Assembly (NCBI RefSeq): GCF_000170755.1
Contig: NZ_ABCK01000001.1
Coordinates: 310,001 to 374,000 of the forward strand
Direction: 5' to 3'
Source: Lentisphaera araneosa HTCC2155
GTDB taxonomy: Bacteria; Verrucomicrobiota; Lentisphaeria; Lentisphaerales; Lentisphaeraceae
Length of the DNA: 64,000 bases
In this document: in pieces, positions 8,918 to 16,821 of the stretch
Layout of the letters: each line of letters starts with the position of its first letter
Position numbering within the stretch: position 1 is the stretch's first letter
Program-made: the position numbers and the translations under genes
The notes under the pieces: model-generated
Databases searched by the model: none
Told to the model about the DNA's origin: nothing
The model's input: only the letters and a program-made list of their open reading frames with translations

Positions 8918-9130
8918 AAAAAACGGCCTTATAATAAATTTGAAAAATAAAAACTTACTATAATTGAGCTTTATAAAACTGCGCATGACTCCACTCTAGT
9001 TTTGAGAAATTTTCAGATGATTTCTTTAAGCATAACTGGGGGGCTACGAAGTCCTAAAAAAGACTGAGAATAAACTTCGCTTATTAGCGGGATACGGAGA
9101 AAACCCGCGGGTAGCTAATCAATTTTTATG

Positions 9131-9195
9131 ATCTGAGTCAATCAGTGAAATCTGTGGATGAAATTTTGTCCGCAATTGCCAAGCTGGAGCTTGGC
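9131..9195 (-). repeat. Extended REP-like repeat with conserved leader
   Basis: A 47-nt leader (9131-9177, beginning ATCTGAGTCAATCAGTG) precedes the palindrome GCCAAGCTGGAGCTTGGC (9178-9195). The same leader, with two mismatches, occurs at 14652-14698, where it precedes a different palindrome. The GC-rich second repeat follows directly (9198-9225). The rest of the 522-nt gap between 8918 and 9439 holds no gene that I can support, apart from the operator-like motifs nearer 9440. Confidence 0.85.
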
Positions 9196-9274
9196 GGTCC
9201 CAGCGGGGATGCCCCGCGGGCGGATAAACAGGGCTTAAATACCTACATAGTCTCAGATGATACTATCAGCTATT

Positions 9275-9438
9275 AAAAAAAGAATGGAAATGATAGTCAC
9301 TCTAAAAACTTTTAACGCTCAAGAAGTCATTCTAAACACAACAAAAAGAATGAATTCATTCTTTTTTACTAAAAAAGAATGGAAAAAGACAGGTGCATGA
9401 ACTAATTTAGGATGAATTTAAAGAAAAAAGAATGAATC
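9275..9438 (+). promoter_or_regulatory. Operator-like cluster of AAAAAGAATG motifs upstream of the fic gene
   Basis: The motif AAAAAGAATGGAAA occurs at about 9277-9290 and 9373-9386, and AAAAAGAATGAATCC at about 9424-9438, overlapping the ribosome-binding region. A perfect 24-bp palindrome with half-site AAAAAGAATGAA lies at 9343-9366. A partial inverted half-site (GTCATTCT) lies at about 9326-9333. Repeated half-sites and a palindrome are what a ribbon-helix-helix dimer would bind, and the downstream protein has an N-terminus of that type. Autoregulation is inferred. Confidence 0.65.
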
Positions 9439-9439
9439 C

Positions 9440-10486
9440 ATGAAACGTTTTTCCCTAAAAGTTAGTGAAGCCATGCATAAAAGCATTAGGCAATTGGCCT
9501 CTCAGCAAAAAGCCATTAATACCCTTATTGATGATTTTTCAAAGGGAGAACTCCAGCCACATAATGAGCCGAAAAATGGAAAATTAAGTCAGCAAATAAG
9601 TTTTAAATTAGAAGATCAGCAAATCGAAGACTTGCTCAAAAAAGCCAAGCTGAGTGATAGTCGACAAATGCTCAAACTTCTGCGCTCATTACTTGCTGCT
9701 TATATCAAAGTCAATTCACCGCTTAATTTTCTTCGGGGCCTCGATAATGATTTAGCAGAGATTCTAAAGAAGCGAATTCGCGATGAATGGACTCATGATT
9801 CAACTTCAATTGAGGGCAACACCCTAAGCCTCGGAGAAACTTCTTTCATTCTCAATGAGGGCCTAACAATCTCAGGTAAATCCCTGAGAGAGCACGATGA
9901 GATTGCCGGACATGCCCGAGCCATCGAGGCTATTTATCAAATTTATGATCGTGAGCAGCTCGATGAAGACGATTTATTTTTAGTTCATCGTGCAATGATG
10001 ATCAATCCCGCTTTTGACATCTATAAACCCGTAGGAGCTTGGAAAAAGGAAGATAATGGTGCTTACTGGGGCCGCGAATACATCCTCTATCCCTCACCAC
10101 AAAAGACACCACATTTAATGAATCTATGGTTGCATGAATTCAATCAAATCCCGCGTGATTTGAATTTACCAGAGATGCTCAAGGCCTATAGCCGACTCCA
10201 TATTCTTTTTACTTGTATTCATCCCTTTTTTGATGGCAATGGTAGGATGGCTCGCTTACTCGCGAATATCCCGATCATTCGTGCGGGCTATCCCCCCATC
10301 ACTATTGATAGCGAGAAACGCTTTGATTATTTAGAAATGATGCGACAATTTCACCTCCTCAAAGATGATGCCCTCGATTTCAGCGGAGACCTCAAGAGCT
10401 TTAGTGATTTGATTTATTCTCAATGGAAAAAGACTCTCAATATCGTCGAGGAAGTTAAGGCCATACAAGAACAGAGGGAAAAATAA
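9440..10486 (+). CDS. Fic-domain protein with N-terminal ribbon-helix-helix-like region
   Basis: This 348-residue Fic/DOC-family protein is a predicted AMP-transferase, or transferase of another NTP moiety, to target hydroxyls. The Fic motif HPFFDGNGRMAR starts at catalytic His261. An inhibitory-helix motif, STSIEGN (121-127, with Glu125), lies N-terminal to the core, so it is a self-inhibited class II-type Fic with no need for a separate antitoxin. Residues 1-35 (KRFSLKVSEAMHKSIRQLA) and 50-90 (QISFKLEDQQIEDLLKKA) each look like a strand plus helices of a ribbon-helix-helix unit. This suggests DNA binding and autoregulation through the repeated motif upstream. No separate antitoxin gene is adjacent. 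The ATG lies directly downstream of an AAAAAGAATG motif copy. Confidence 0.9.
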   Translation: MKRFSLKVSEAMHKSIRQLASQQKAINTLIDDFSKGELQPHNEPKNGKLSQQISFKLEDQQIEDLLKKAKLSDSRQMLKLLRSLLAAYIKVNSPLNFLRGLDNDLAEILKKRIRDEWTHDSTSIEGNTLSLGETSFILNEGLTISGKSLREHDEIAGHARAIEAIYQIYDREQLDEDDLFLVHRAMMINPAFDIYKPVGAWKKEDNGAYWGREYILYPSPQKTPHLMNLWLHEFNQIPRDLNLPEMLKAYSRLHILFTCIHPFFDGNGRMARLLANIPIIRAGYPPITIDSEKRFDYLEMMRQFHLLKDDALDFSGDLKSFSDLIYSQWKKTLNIVEEVKAIQEQREK

Positions 10487-10558
10487 CATCGCTCCTATCG
10501 AAGATGATTCGCCTTGCTCACTGTAGAACGGCCTGCAGATCGTCCTCGAGGGACAATT

Positions 10559-10747
10559 ATCTGAGTTAATCTGTGGGTGAGGCTTTGCCAACAATTGCCA
10601 CGCTGGGTATTACCATACGGGCGAATAAAAATTGCCAAGCTAGTGCTTGGCGTACCATAGTCTTTCAGCGTAGCGGTCTTGCAGCGCAGTGAGCTTGAAA
10701 ACTATCTATAAACTTTATTGTCCGCAATTGCCAAGCTGGTGCTTGGC
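10559..10747 (-). repeat. REP-like copies and leader remnant downstream of fic
   Basis: A shortened leader copy (10559-10600, ATCTGAGTTAATCTGTGGG) is followed by palindromes GCCAAGCTAGTGCTTGGC (10634-10651) and GCCAAGCTGGTGCTTGGC (10730-10747). The last is preceded by TTTATTGTCCGCAATT, the end of the common leader. These repeats account for most of the 402-nt gap between 10487 and 10888. I see no gene in it. Confidence 0.83.
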
Positions 10748-10888
10748 ATACCCATGGGCTACAAGTCTTGCCTCTTGCAGCTCAGCGGTCTTGCAGTATT
10801 ACTGATCTAAATTGATAAGAAACTTTATCAACTCATATCCAAACAGCTTTGCAAGAGATGTATACTTAAAAAAACTTTTAGGATACAG

Positions 10889-12382
10889 ATGAATTTTTTC
10901 TTTTATATTTTACTCTTTGTGAGCGCTGGACTCTGTTGGGCAGACCAAAAGCCCAACTTCATTTTTATGATGGCTGATGACATGGGCTACGGCGATTTGG
11001 AAGCCTATGGCTACAATGACAAACTCAAGACACCAAACCTCAATGAGATGGCTGCAAACGGCATGCTGTTTACGAGCTTCTATTCTCAGGCATCCGTCTG
11101 CTCACCTACTCGCTTCAGTTGCTATACGGGTCGCCACCCCTTTAGAACGGGCATCTGGGAAGCTAACCAAGGCTCACTTCGCGATGAGGAAATCACCCTG
11201 CCAGAAGTTTTAAAAAAACATGGCTACGCTACGGGTCACTTCGGTAAATGGCACCTTGGTCAAATGGTCGATGATCCCACACTCGGTAAAGGGGCTCGCA
11301 TGCCCATGGCGCCTCCACATGAAAATGGTGTGGATGAATGGTTTGCGGTTCACAGTTGTGTGCCGACTTTCAACCCCTATGGCCCCAATGGTGAAGAAGC
11401 GGCCGAATCGGATAACGCCTATTACCATAACGGAGTCAGAGTTACAGACAATCTCGTTGGTGATTCCTCAAGGATCATCATGGACCGCGCTATTCCCTTT
11501 ATAGAAAAGGCAGTTCAAAATGAAACTCCCTTTATCACTTACATCTGGTTTAATACGCCCCATGCACCTGTAACTGGCAATCCTCAATGGCAATCAACTT
11601 ATGAACCCATAGTCGGCAAAGCCTGGCAATACTACTCCAACCTCGCTGATATGGATAAACAAGTGGGGCGTTTGCGCAGCAAACTTCAAGAATTGGGTGT
11701 TGCGAATAATACCGTGCTCTGCTTCACTTCTGATAATGGCCCGGTTTCACACGGTAGCTCTGGTCCCTTTCGTGCGTCTAAGCGCCACCTCTTTGATGGC
11801 GGGGTTCGCGTCCCGGGAATTATCGAATGGCCAGCAAAAGTCCGCAAGGGAAGTGAAACTGCAGCCATCTCCTGTACCACAGATTACTTCCTAACTGCCC
11901 TAGATGCTGCAGGTATTGATTATCAATCACCCTATAAAATGGATGGACAAAGTCTAGTCCCTATTCTCATAGAGGATGAAAGTACACGTAGGGAGCCATT
12001 GATGTTTCAAAGTCATGGTTCACAAGTCGTCCTAGGGGAAAAATTTAAAGCCATGCGAGTTTACGAAGGCTCTTTTTCCCAAAGTCATGCTGAAGATGCA
12101 GGCCTAAAACTTGGTGAATGGGGACTATTTAATCGTTTAAGTGATGTGGGAGAAGAAAATAATGTTGCTGCTTCCAAACCCGAAATCCTCAGTCAATTTA
12201 GTCGCATCTTTGAAACTTGGGATGCGAGCCTTAAGCAGAGTTACCTAGGACAAGAATTTGGCGAAGCTGGAGAGAAATATGCCGATGGTTCTTATCGCAC
12301 TCAAGGTGGTTTGAAAGCTAAAAGTCAAAAGGCTGGCAAAGAGAAAAAAGGGAAGAAAAAGCAAGGCAAGAAGAAAAACTAA
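10889..12382 (+). CDS. Secreted sulfatase (CSPTR) with lysine-rich tail
   Basis: This is a 497-residue sulfatase with a signal peptide (about residues 1-18, FFFYILLFVSAGLCWA). KPNFIFMMADDMGYGD supplies the Ca-binding Asp pair (D30, D31) and CSPTR at Cys71 is the formylglycine site. HFGKWHLG, FTSDNGPV and FDGGVRVPG follow. The C-terminus is again a basic tail, KAGKEKKGKKKQGKKKN, like the sulfatase at 4.6 kb though otherwise dissimilar. An AGGA ribosome site sits just before the ATG. The gene stands alone: repeats lie upstream and a MITE-like element downstream. The substrate is unknown. The tail could bind acidic polymers or the cell surface; this is a guess. Confidence 0.92.
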   Translation: MNFFFYILLFVSAGLCWADQKPNFIFMMADDMGYGDLEAYGYNDKLKTPNLNEMAANGMLFTSFYSQASVCSPTRFSCYTGRHPFRTGIWEANQGSLRDEEITLPEVLKKHGYATGHFGKWHLGQMVDDPTLGKGARMPMAPPHENGVDEWFAVHSCVPTFNPYGPNGEEAAESDNAYYHNGVRVTDNLVGDSSRIIMDRAIPFIEKAVQNETPFITYIWFNTPHAPVTGNPQWQSTYEPIVGKAWQYYSNLADMDKQVGRLRSKLQELGVANNTVLCFTSDNGPVSHGSSGPFRASKRHLFDGGVRVPGIIEWPAKVRKGSETAAISCTTDYFLTALDAAGIDYQSPYKMDGQSLVPILIEDESTRREPLMFQSHGSQVVLGEKFKAMRVYEGSFSQSHAEDAGLKLGEWGLFNRLSDVGEENNVAASKPEILSQFSRIFETWDASLKQSYLGQEFGEAGEKYADGSYRTQGGLKAKSQKAGKEKKGKKKQGKKKN

Positions 12383-12435
12383 GGCTGAGAAAAAAGAAAA
12401 GTCTAAAATAAATGACACTAGAGTAAATATTTAAA

Positions 12436-12607
12436 GATTTTGCTGAATCCGTGAGCTGGCTTTGGAATAATCTCGTAGGTTTTTTAATTTCAGAACTTTA
12501 CAACTTTTTGCAGGAATACCCGTAGGTCTTTTGAAAAAAGTTGTAAGTCAATGAAGGTGATAGACCAAGATGATTAACTTAATGTAGCTCACGGATTCAG
12601 GATTTTG
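12436..12607. mobile_element. MITE-like element with 15-bp terminal inverted repeats and 7-bp target duplication
   Basis: The left end CTGAATCCGTGAGCT (12443-12457) and the right end AGCTCACGGATTCAG (12586-12600) are perfect 15-bp inverted repeats bounding 158 bp. The 7-bp direct repeat GATTTTG abuts both ends (12436-12442 and 12601-12607), as expected of a target-site duplication. Inside is a second inverted repeat, TTACAACTTTTT (12498-12509) and its complement (12535-12546), so the transcript would fold into a long hairpin. It has no coding capacity, so it would be a non-autonomous element needing a transposase elsewhere. It occupies most of the gap between 12383 and 12758. Confidence 0.75.
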
Positions 12608-12758
12608 CTTGTTTATACTTAAAAGACCTAAAATTAAATTTTAATGACTCAGCTATTTTGTACGTCGTAATTTATTTTTTTCATACTTTTTAGTTAAAAG
12701 TCTATTTTCTGTTCTGTATTTATTAATATAACAATTATATTTATCAAAGTAACGCCTT

Positions 12759-13466
12759 ATGTCTTTTCGTAAAAAACATTTCTCTCTGATCGAGATTTTA
12801 GTGGTGGTGGCCATCATCGGCATACTTGCCAGTTTACTTCTTCCCTCGCTAAGTAAAGCTCGAAAAAGTGCCCAACTCGCTAGCTGCAAAAGCCAAATTA
12901 AACAAATTAATTTTGCCCTTTACAATTATCTAGATGATAATGATCAACATTTTATTCCTCAACGGCGTAATCCTTCTAGTCTAATTATTTGGGATGACGA
13001 CCTATTTGATTACCTCAGTGTTTCATTGACCGATAATGAAAAAGATGGCGTTAAGCTAAATCGCACTAATTACCCTCAATTCACCAAGAAAAGCCCTTTC
13101 AAATGCCCTGCAGATAACATAGTTAGAAATGGCGACCGCAACCCTAGGTCCTATGTCTACAACGTTGCTAATACAAGTGGTCGCTTTGGTTTCAGTGGCT
13201 TAGGAACGACCTGGGGAGAAAGTATTTCTATTTCTCAACTCGGAAAAAGTAGTGAAGTTCTCACCTTTCTACAAGACGATGACCATGCCGAAAAGAAATT
13301 AGGAGCGAACGGATATTCACATATAGGAACCCAGTGGGCTAATAGCCTAGAACCAGAAAATACTCACGAACTCGTTGACCGCTACAGCGCCGGCTTTGCC
13401 GATGGCAGTGTGAGACTCATCCACAAAGGCAATCTCTATAACGCTCTACTTCATGAACCGCAATAA
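12759..13466 (+). CDS. Pseudopilin-like protein (prepilin-type N-terminus, H-Xn-DG C-terminus)
   Basis: This 235-residue protein begins with a type II secretion/type IV pilin-like N-terminus: a short basic leader, then FSLIEILVVVAIIGILASLLLPSL. The Glu at mature position 5 and the hydrophobic helix are as in pseudopilins. The residue before the Phe is His7 rather than Gly. The C-terminus contains HELVDRYSAGFADGSVRLI, resembling the H-X9-DG processing-associated motif found in the large pseudopilin families of Planctomycetes and Lentisphaerae, though here 11 residues separate His from DG. The protein would be anchored in the inner membrane with its C-terminal domain outside. Many such genes sit beside sulfatases in this phylum. 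Function is unknown. No clear Shine-Dalgarno is seen. Confidence 0.82.
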   Translation: MSFRKKHFSLIEILVVVAIIGILASLLLPSLSKARKSAQLASCKSQIKQINFALYNYLDDNDQHFIPQRRNPSSLIIWDDDLFDYLSVSLTDNEKDGVKLNRTNYPQFTKKSPFKCPADNIVRNGDRNPRSYVYNVANTSGRFGFSGLGTTWGESISISQLGKSSEVLTFLQDDDHAEKKLGANGYSHIGTQWANSLEPENTHELVDRYSAGFADGSVRLIHKGNLYNALLHEPQ

Positions 13467-13485
13467 AGCTGGAGTACGTGGCTAC

Positions 13486-13577
13486 GCCAAGCACCAGCTG
13501 AGCAAAAATTATTGTTCTCTTATTGTCAGTATCATTTTTTGTTTTTAAAGTCCGCAATAGCCAAGCTAGTGCTTGGC
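13486..13577. repeat. Inverted pair of REP-like palindromes
   Basis: A degenerate copy, GCCAAGCACCAGCTGAGC (13486-13503), lies 20 nt after the pseudopilin stop codon. A full copy in the opposite orientation, GCCAAGCTAGTGCTTGGC (13560-13577), is preceded by AAAGTCCGCAATA. The head-to-head pair, 56 bp apart, resembles a REPIN (two inverted REPs moved as a unit). Confidence 0.8.
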
Positions 13578-13669
13578 GTACCATAGCTACCTGCCACATA
13601 TTAAAGCTTTTGAAAAAACCATCCAATAAGTGAGTTTCACTCTGTATAGTTTTAATAAAAGGATAAAAA

Positions 13670-14584
13670 GTGCATAAGCTAGCATTAAGTCTCATTTTCA
13701 GTTTTTTACTTTTCCCCAGCTTCGTCAATGCCAAGGACAAGGCACCCGAACTCAAGCCAGATGAAATTGTAAAATGGAAAAAAGTTCCTCAACGCGATCG
13801 TCCTTTAGAATTTCATTATTTTTATCCCGAAAAATTCAAAAAAACGGATTCCCGTCCCACAGTGGTTTTCTTTTTTGGGGGCGGTTGGTCCGGCTTCAAT
13901 GCCACACAATTTTACCCGCAAGCTAAATACTATTCTTCCCGGGGCCTGCTTGCGATTTGCGCAACTTACCGAACAACGAGTTTCTACAAAACTGAGCCCT
14001 GGCAATGTGTACAGGATGCCAAGTCCACTGTTCGTCACTTAAAGGTCAATGCAAAACAGTTGGGTATTGATCCCAAGAAACTTATTGTCGGTGGTGGTTC
14101 CGCAGGCGGCCATATTGCCGCCGCAACGGCCACACTCAAAGAATGGAATAACAAAGAAGATGATCTAAGTATTTCCTCCACACCAAGTGCCCTATTACTC
14201 TTCAACCCCGTATTTGATAACGGTCCCGGAGGCTATGGCAATAATGAAAAAGATTCACGCGTTAAAAACTACTGGAAAACATTCTCACCACTGCACAACC
14301 TTAATGGTAAACAGCCACCCACACTTGTGCTCATGGGAGATAGAGATAAACATACCAGTGCTGAAAAAACTCGGCTCTATGGTGACACAATGAAGAAAAA
14401 TAATAACACCTGTGAAGTGATCATCTACCCTGGACAAAAACACGGATTTTTCAATATCCAAAAAGGCGGCAAGCAATACTTCATCAAAACACTTGTGGCC
14501 GCAGATAATTTTCTAGTTGAGCAAGGTTTTATTTCTGGAAACGAGAAGGTCGCTGAGTGGTATAAAAACACTATAGAAAAGTAG
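13670..14584 (+). CDS. Secreted alpha/beta-hydrolase (esterase/lipase type)
   Basis: This is a 304-residue exported hydrolase. The start is GTG at 13670, with AAAGGA eight bases upstream; a signal peptide follows (about residues 1-22, LALSLIFSFLLFPSFVNA). The catalytic set is visible: FFFGGGW (oxyanion region, in place of the usual HGGG), GGGSAGGH with the nucleophilic Ser, the acid Asp in LVLMGDRDKHT, and the His in YPGQKHGFF. This matches small polysaccharide esterases such as acetyl-xylan or feruloyl esterases of the BD-FAE/Abhydrolase_3 type. Together with the neighbouring sulfatases it fits removal of ester groups from polysaccharides; the substrate is inferred only from context. A REP-like palindrome follows 11 nt after the stop. 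Confidence 0.85.
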   Translation: MHKLALSLIFSFLLFPSFVNAKDKAPELKPDEIVKWKKVPQRDRPLEFHYFYPEKFKKTDSRPTVVFFFGGGWSGFNATQFYPQAKYYSSRGLLAICATYRTTSFYKTEPWQCVQDAKSTVRHLKVNAKQLGIDPKKLIVGGGSAGGHIAAATATLKEWNNKEDDLSISSTPSALLLFNPVFDNGPGGYGNNEKDSRVKNYWKTFSPLHNLNGKQPPTLVLMGDRDKHTSAEKTRLYGDTMKKNNNTCEVIIYPGQKHGFFNIQKGGKQYFIKTLVAADNFLVEQGFISGNEKVAEWYKNTIEK

Positions 14585-14594
14585 GTGTAAATAT

Positions 14595-14612
14595 GCCAAG
14601 CTGGTGCTTGGC
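14595..14612 (-). repeat. REP-like palindrome
   Basis: GCCAAGCTGGTGCTTGGC, followed by GTACCC, lies 11 nt after the esterase stop codon. It is in the inverted orientation relative to the arrays at 1.4-1.8 kb. Confidence 0.85.
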
Positions 14613-14651
14613 GTACCCAGAGTGGTGGTCGCTGCGCTCCAACTATTAATT

Positions 14652-14715
14652 ATCTGAGTCAATCAGTGAAATCTGTGGATGAAGTTTTGTCCACAATTGC
14701 AGGCGAGCCGCCTGC
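14652..14715. repeat. REP leader with a replaced palindrome
   Basis: The 47-nt leader seen at 9131-9177 recurs here with two substitutions. It is followed not by the usual palindrome but by GCAGGCGAGCCGCCTGC (14699-14715), a different perfect 7-bp-stem hairpin, and then GCTCCC. A degenerate ordinary copy lies at 14813-14830 (GCCAAACTGGACCTTGGC). The remainder of the 470-nt gap between 14585 and 15054 holds no gene I can support. Confidence 0.75.
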
Positions 14716-15054
14716 GCTCCCAGAACAATTTCTTTAAGCGCAGCTTGTGCTACGCGATCCATAATAACTACGTGAACGGTCTTTCAGTGAGTTGATTTTC
14801 TTTTCCGCAAATGCCAAACTGGACCTTGGCGATCCATAAATATCTACAGATACCCAACAAACTTTAGCACCAATATAGGCACTAAATGAAATGCTTTTTA
14901 AAGTAGAGGCTACTATTACACTAGATCAGAAAAATGATCACAGGATCCTAAGAAATGATTTATGGGGCAGTTTGTTTACTATGGTCGTGAAGATTTCTAC
15001 AAGAAAAATAGCTGCGAACTAGCTGATTTAGCTCATTTGAAAATGGGTTTTAAT

Positions 15055-16782
15055 TTAATCTGTTTCTTCAAGTGCATCTGGAGCTTTGCCGTGGTTGAGG
15101 AGTTTGTGTTTGAGTGCGACGAGGAGTTCTTTATCTTTGCAGTTGCTGACGAGGGTGATTTTCTTGCCATTGACTTTTAAGGATAAATTCCAAGACGTGG
15201 TCTTATCATTTGTTTTGGCACTCCAGCTGATATCAAACTTGGCATCATCTCGTTGACATTCGACCACTTTCGTTCCCAAGGGGTGTGTTTGTTTTACAAT
15301 TAAGTTCTCGCCTTTGAGGGCGAATTCTCTTTTGATGAAAGTCGCTGAATAGAAGATGGCGAAAAAGACCAAAAAGAAGATGCCCACAACAAAGGTGACG
15401 AAGTACTCTTTATGGCTTATGGCAAAGCCAATGCCGACTCCAATGCCGCAAGTTACGATAAAGGTGATCAGAGAGGTGCTAATTCGACGCATTCTCGGCA
15501 CAATGATCAGCAAACCCTGCCCAACCTTCTGCATGTGTATTTTGTAGCGCGGCAAAGCGCCTTCTAAATCGTACCCCGATTCGACTAATTTCTTCTCTTC
15601 AAATTCTTCAATAGGTTTATTTTGTGAGTCCTCGGTGACAAAAACGGGAACCCGAAATTCTTCTTTAAAATCAACACCTGGAGTTTCAGCGACTGCAGTG
15701 AGTACCCAGTACTTGCTATCTCCTGTGGATTGAGATATTTTTCCGCCACTAGGAATATCGAATTCCACTTCAATTTCTGTATTAAAGTTACTGCCATGCT
15801 GGGCTTTAATAATTTTGCTATCTTCCCAGAGCACATCTCGATGCGTCGTGGAATTCTTGCCTGAGCCCGTGCGGTATTGATGAATATTCTTGAGTGTGAG
15901 TTTAAAACCATCCATGGCTTGGACTTCAACGGGCACTTTAATGACGCCTTTGCATTGACCTCCGATAACAGCAGGAAAAGTCTCCATATGGAAATTCACC
16001 TTGCCATACTTTTTACTTCTAATGAAGTGATAGATAAAGGTTCCCACTAAACCAAAGGCAATGAGCTGAAAGAGTCCGATGATTCCATAAGCAAAAATGG
16101 GGACTTTTTTATCTGAGTTTAATACCCCCGCCCAAAAGGGAACCATAAATAAATTGAGAAAAACCGCGATGCCAAACAAGCCCCAAACGCCTTTTGAGGT
16201 CTTTGCCAAAATAACTGAGTCCTGCCAATCTTTGTTCCATTTCCATGGCTCATCTGGAGCTTTTTCTTGTAAGACCTTCTCTTTCTTTCTGGCCTTGCTA
16301 GAAAAAAGCCCTGAACACATCAAGCCGCCACCTACAAGAACAAATACTGAGCCGAAAGGAATCATAAAGACGAGCATTCTAGTGCGGTTTTTGCGATCTA
16401 AAATGACTTCTTTAGGATTGGAAGGATTTACATAACAAGGCACTGATTCATTATTGGATTTAGCTTTATTGAGCTTGTCATGAAAATTTTGGTGATAGCG
16501 TGAGACATTGCCAGTCATCATATTGAAGGCCACTTGACCGGAAGAGTAGTTTTTGCCTTCATAAGTGTAATTGTATTTTGCGATAAGTTTTACTGAGTCA
16601 CCACGGCCATCTAAACTGACTTCAGTCAGAGTAGCGGGAACTTCTTTCCATTCACTCGCTAAATGATTGTGGTAAAGGGGTTTTAACGCCATAAAAATGA
16701 CAAAGGCACCCGCGGCAAAAAATGGCATGCCAAATATAGTGAGAAAGATGACTGAAAAAATATTATTTTTAGTTTTCGCCAT
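15055..16782 (-). CDS. DUF3592-type multi-pass membrane protein
   Basis: This is a 575-residue membrane protein. The N-terminal segment (about residues 8-32) is hydrophobic, and residues about 40-130 match the DUF3592 pattern (WKEVPATLTEV, TYEGKNYSSGQVAF, VPCYVNPSNPKEVIL). A second transmembrane segment follows (about 135-160). The middle has two more (about 200-265), then a beta-rich region of about 150 residues (KVNFHMETFPAVIGGQCKGVIKVPVEV), two further helices (about 430-470) and a cytoplasmic-looking C-terminal domain. It is the last gene of a leftward four-gene operon (19776 to 15055), 39 nt after the gene before it. Function is unknown. The beta region recalls membrane proteins that sense or bind envelope components, but that is speculation. 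Confidence 0.8.
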   Translation of the reverse strand: MAKTKNNIFSVIFLTIFGMPFFAAGAFVIFMALKPLYHNHLASEWKEVPATLTEVSLDGRGDSVKLIAKYNYTYEGKNYSSGQVAFNMMTGNVSRYHQNFHDKLNKAKSNNESVPCYVNPSNPKEVILDRKNRTRMLVFMIPFGSVFVLVGGGLMCSGLFSSKARKKEKVLQEKAPDEPWKWNKDWQDSVILAKTSKGVWGLFGIAVFLNLFMVPFWAGVLNSDKKVPIFAYGIIGLFQLIAFGLVGTFIYHFIRSKKYGKVNFHMETFPAVIGGQCKGVIKVPVEVQAMDGFKLTLKNIHQYRTGSGKNSTTHRDVLWEDSKIIKAQHGSNFNTEIEVEFDIPSGGKISQSTGDSKYWVLTAVAETPGVDFKEEFRVPVFVTEDSQNKPIEEFEEKKLVESGYDLEGALPRYKIHMQKVGQGLLIIVPRMRRISTSLITFIVTCGIGVGIGFAISHKEYFVTFVVGIFFLVFFAIFYSATFIKREFALKGENLIVKQTHPLGTKVVECQRDDAKFDISWSAKTNDKTTSWNLSLKVNGKKITLVSNCKDKELLVALKHKLLNHGKAPDALEETD

Positions 16783-16821
16783 GAATCACTCCCAAATTAT
16801 TTCCGACTCCAAAAAGATATT

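Noticed and set aside
9440-10486. Two-gene Fic toxin-antitoxin module
   Set aside because: No small antitoxin gene is adjacent; the inhibitory motif is inside the protein itself.
12443-12600. Riboswitch or structured RNA between the sulfatase and the pseudopilin
   Set aside because: Perfect terminal inverted repeats with an abutting 7-bp direct duplication point to a mobile element rather than a regulatory RNA.
14962-15180. Small plus-strand ORF of 72 codons
   Set aside because: It lies mostly antisense to the 3' end of the DUF3592 gene, has no ribosome site and no recognisable protein features.
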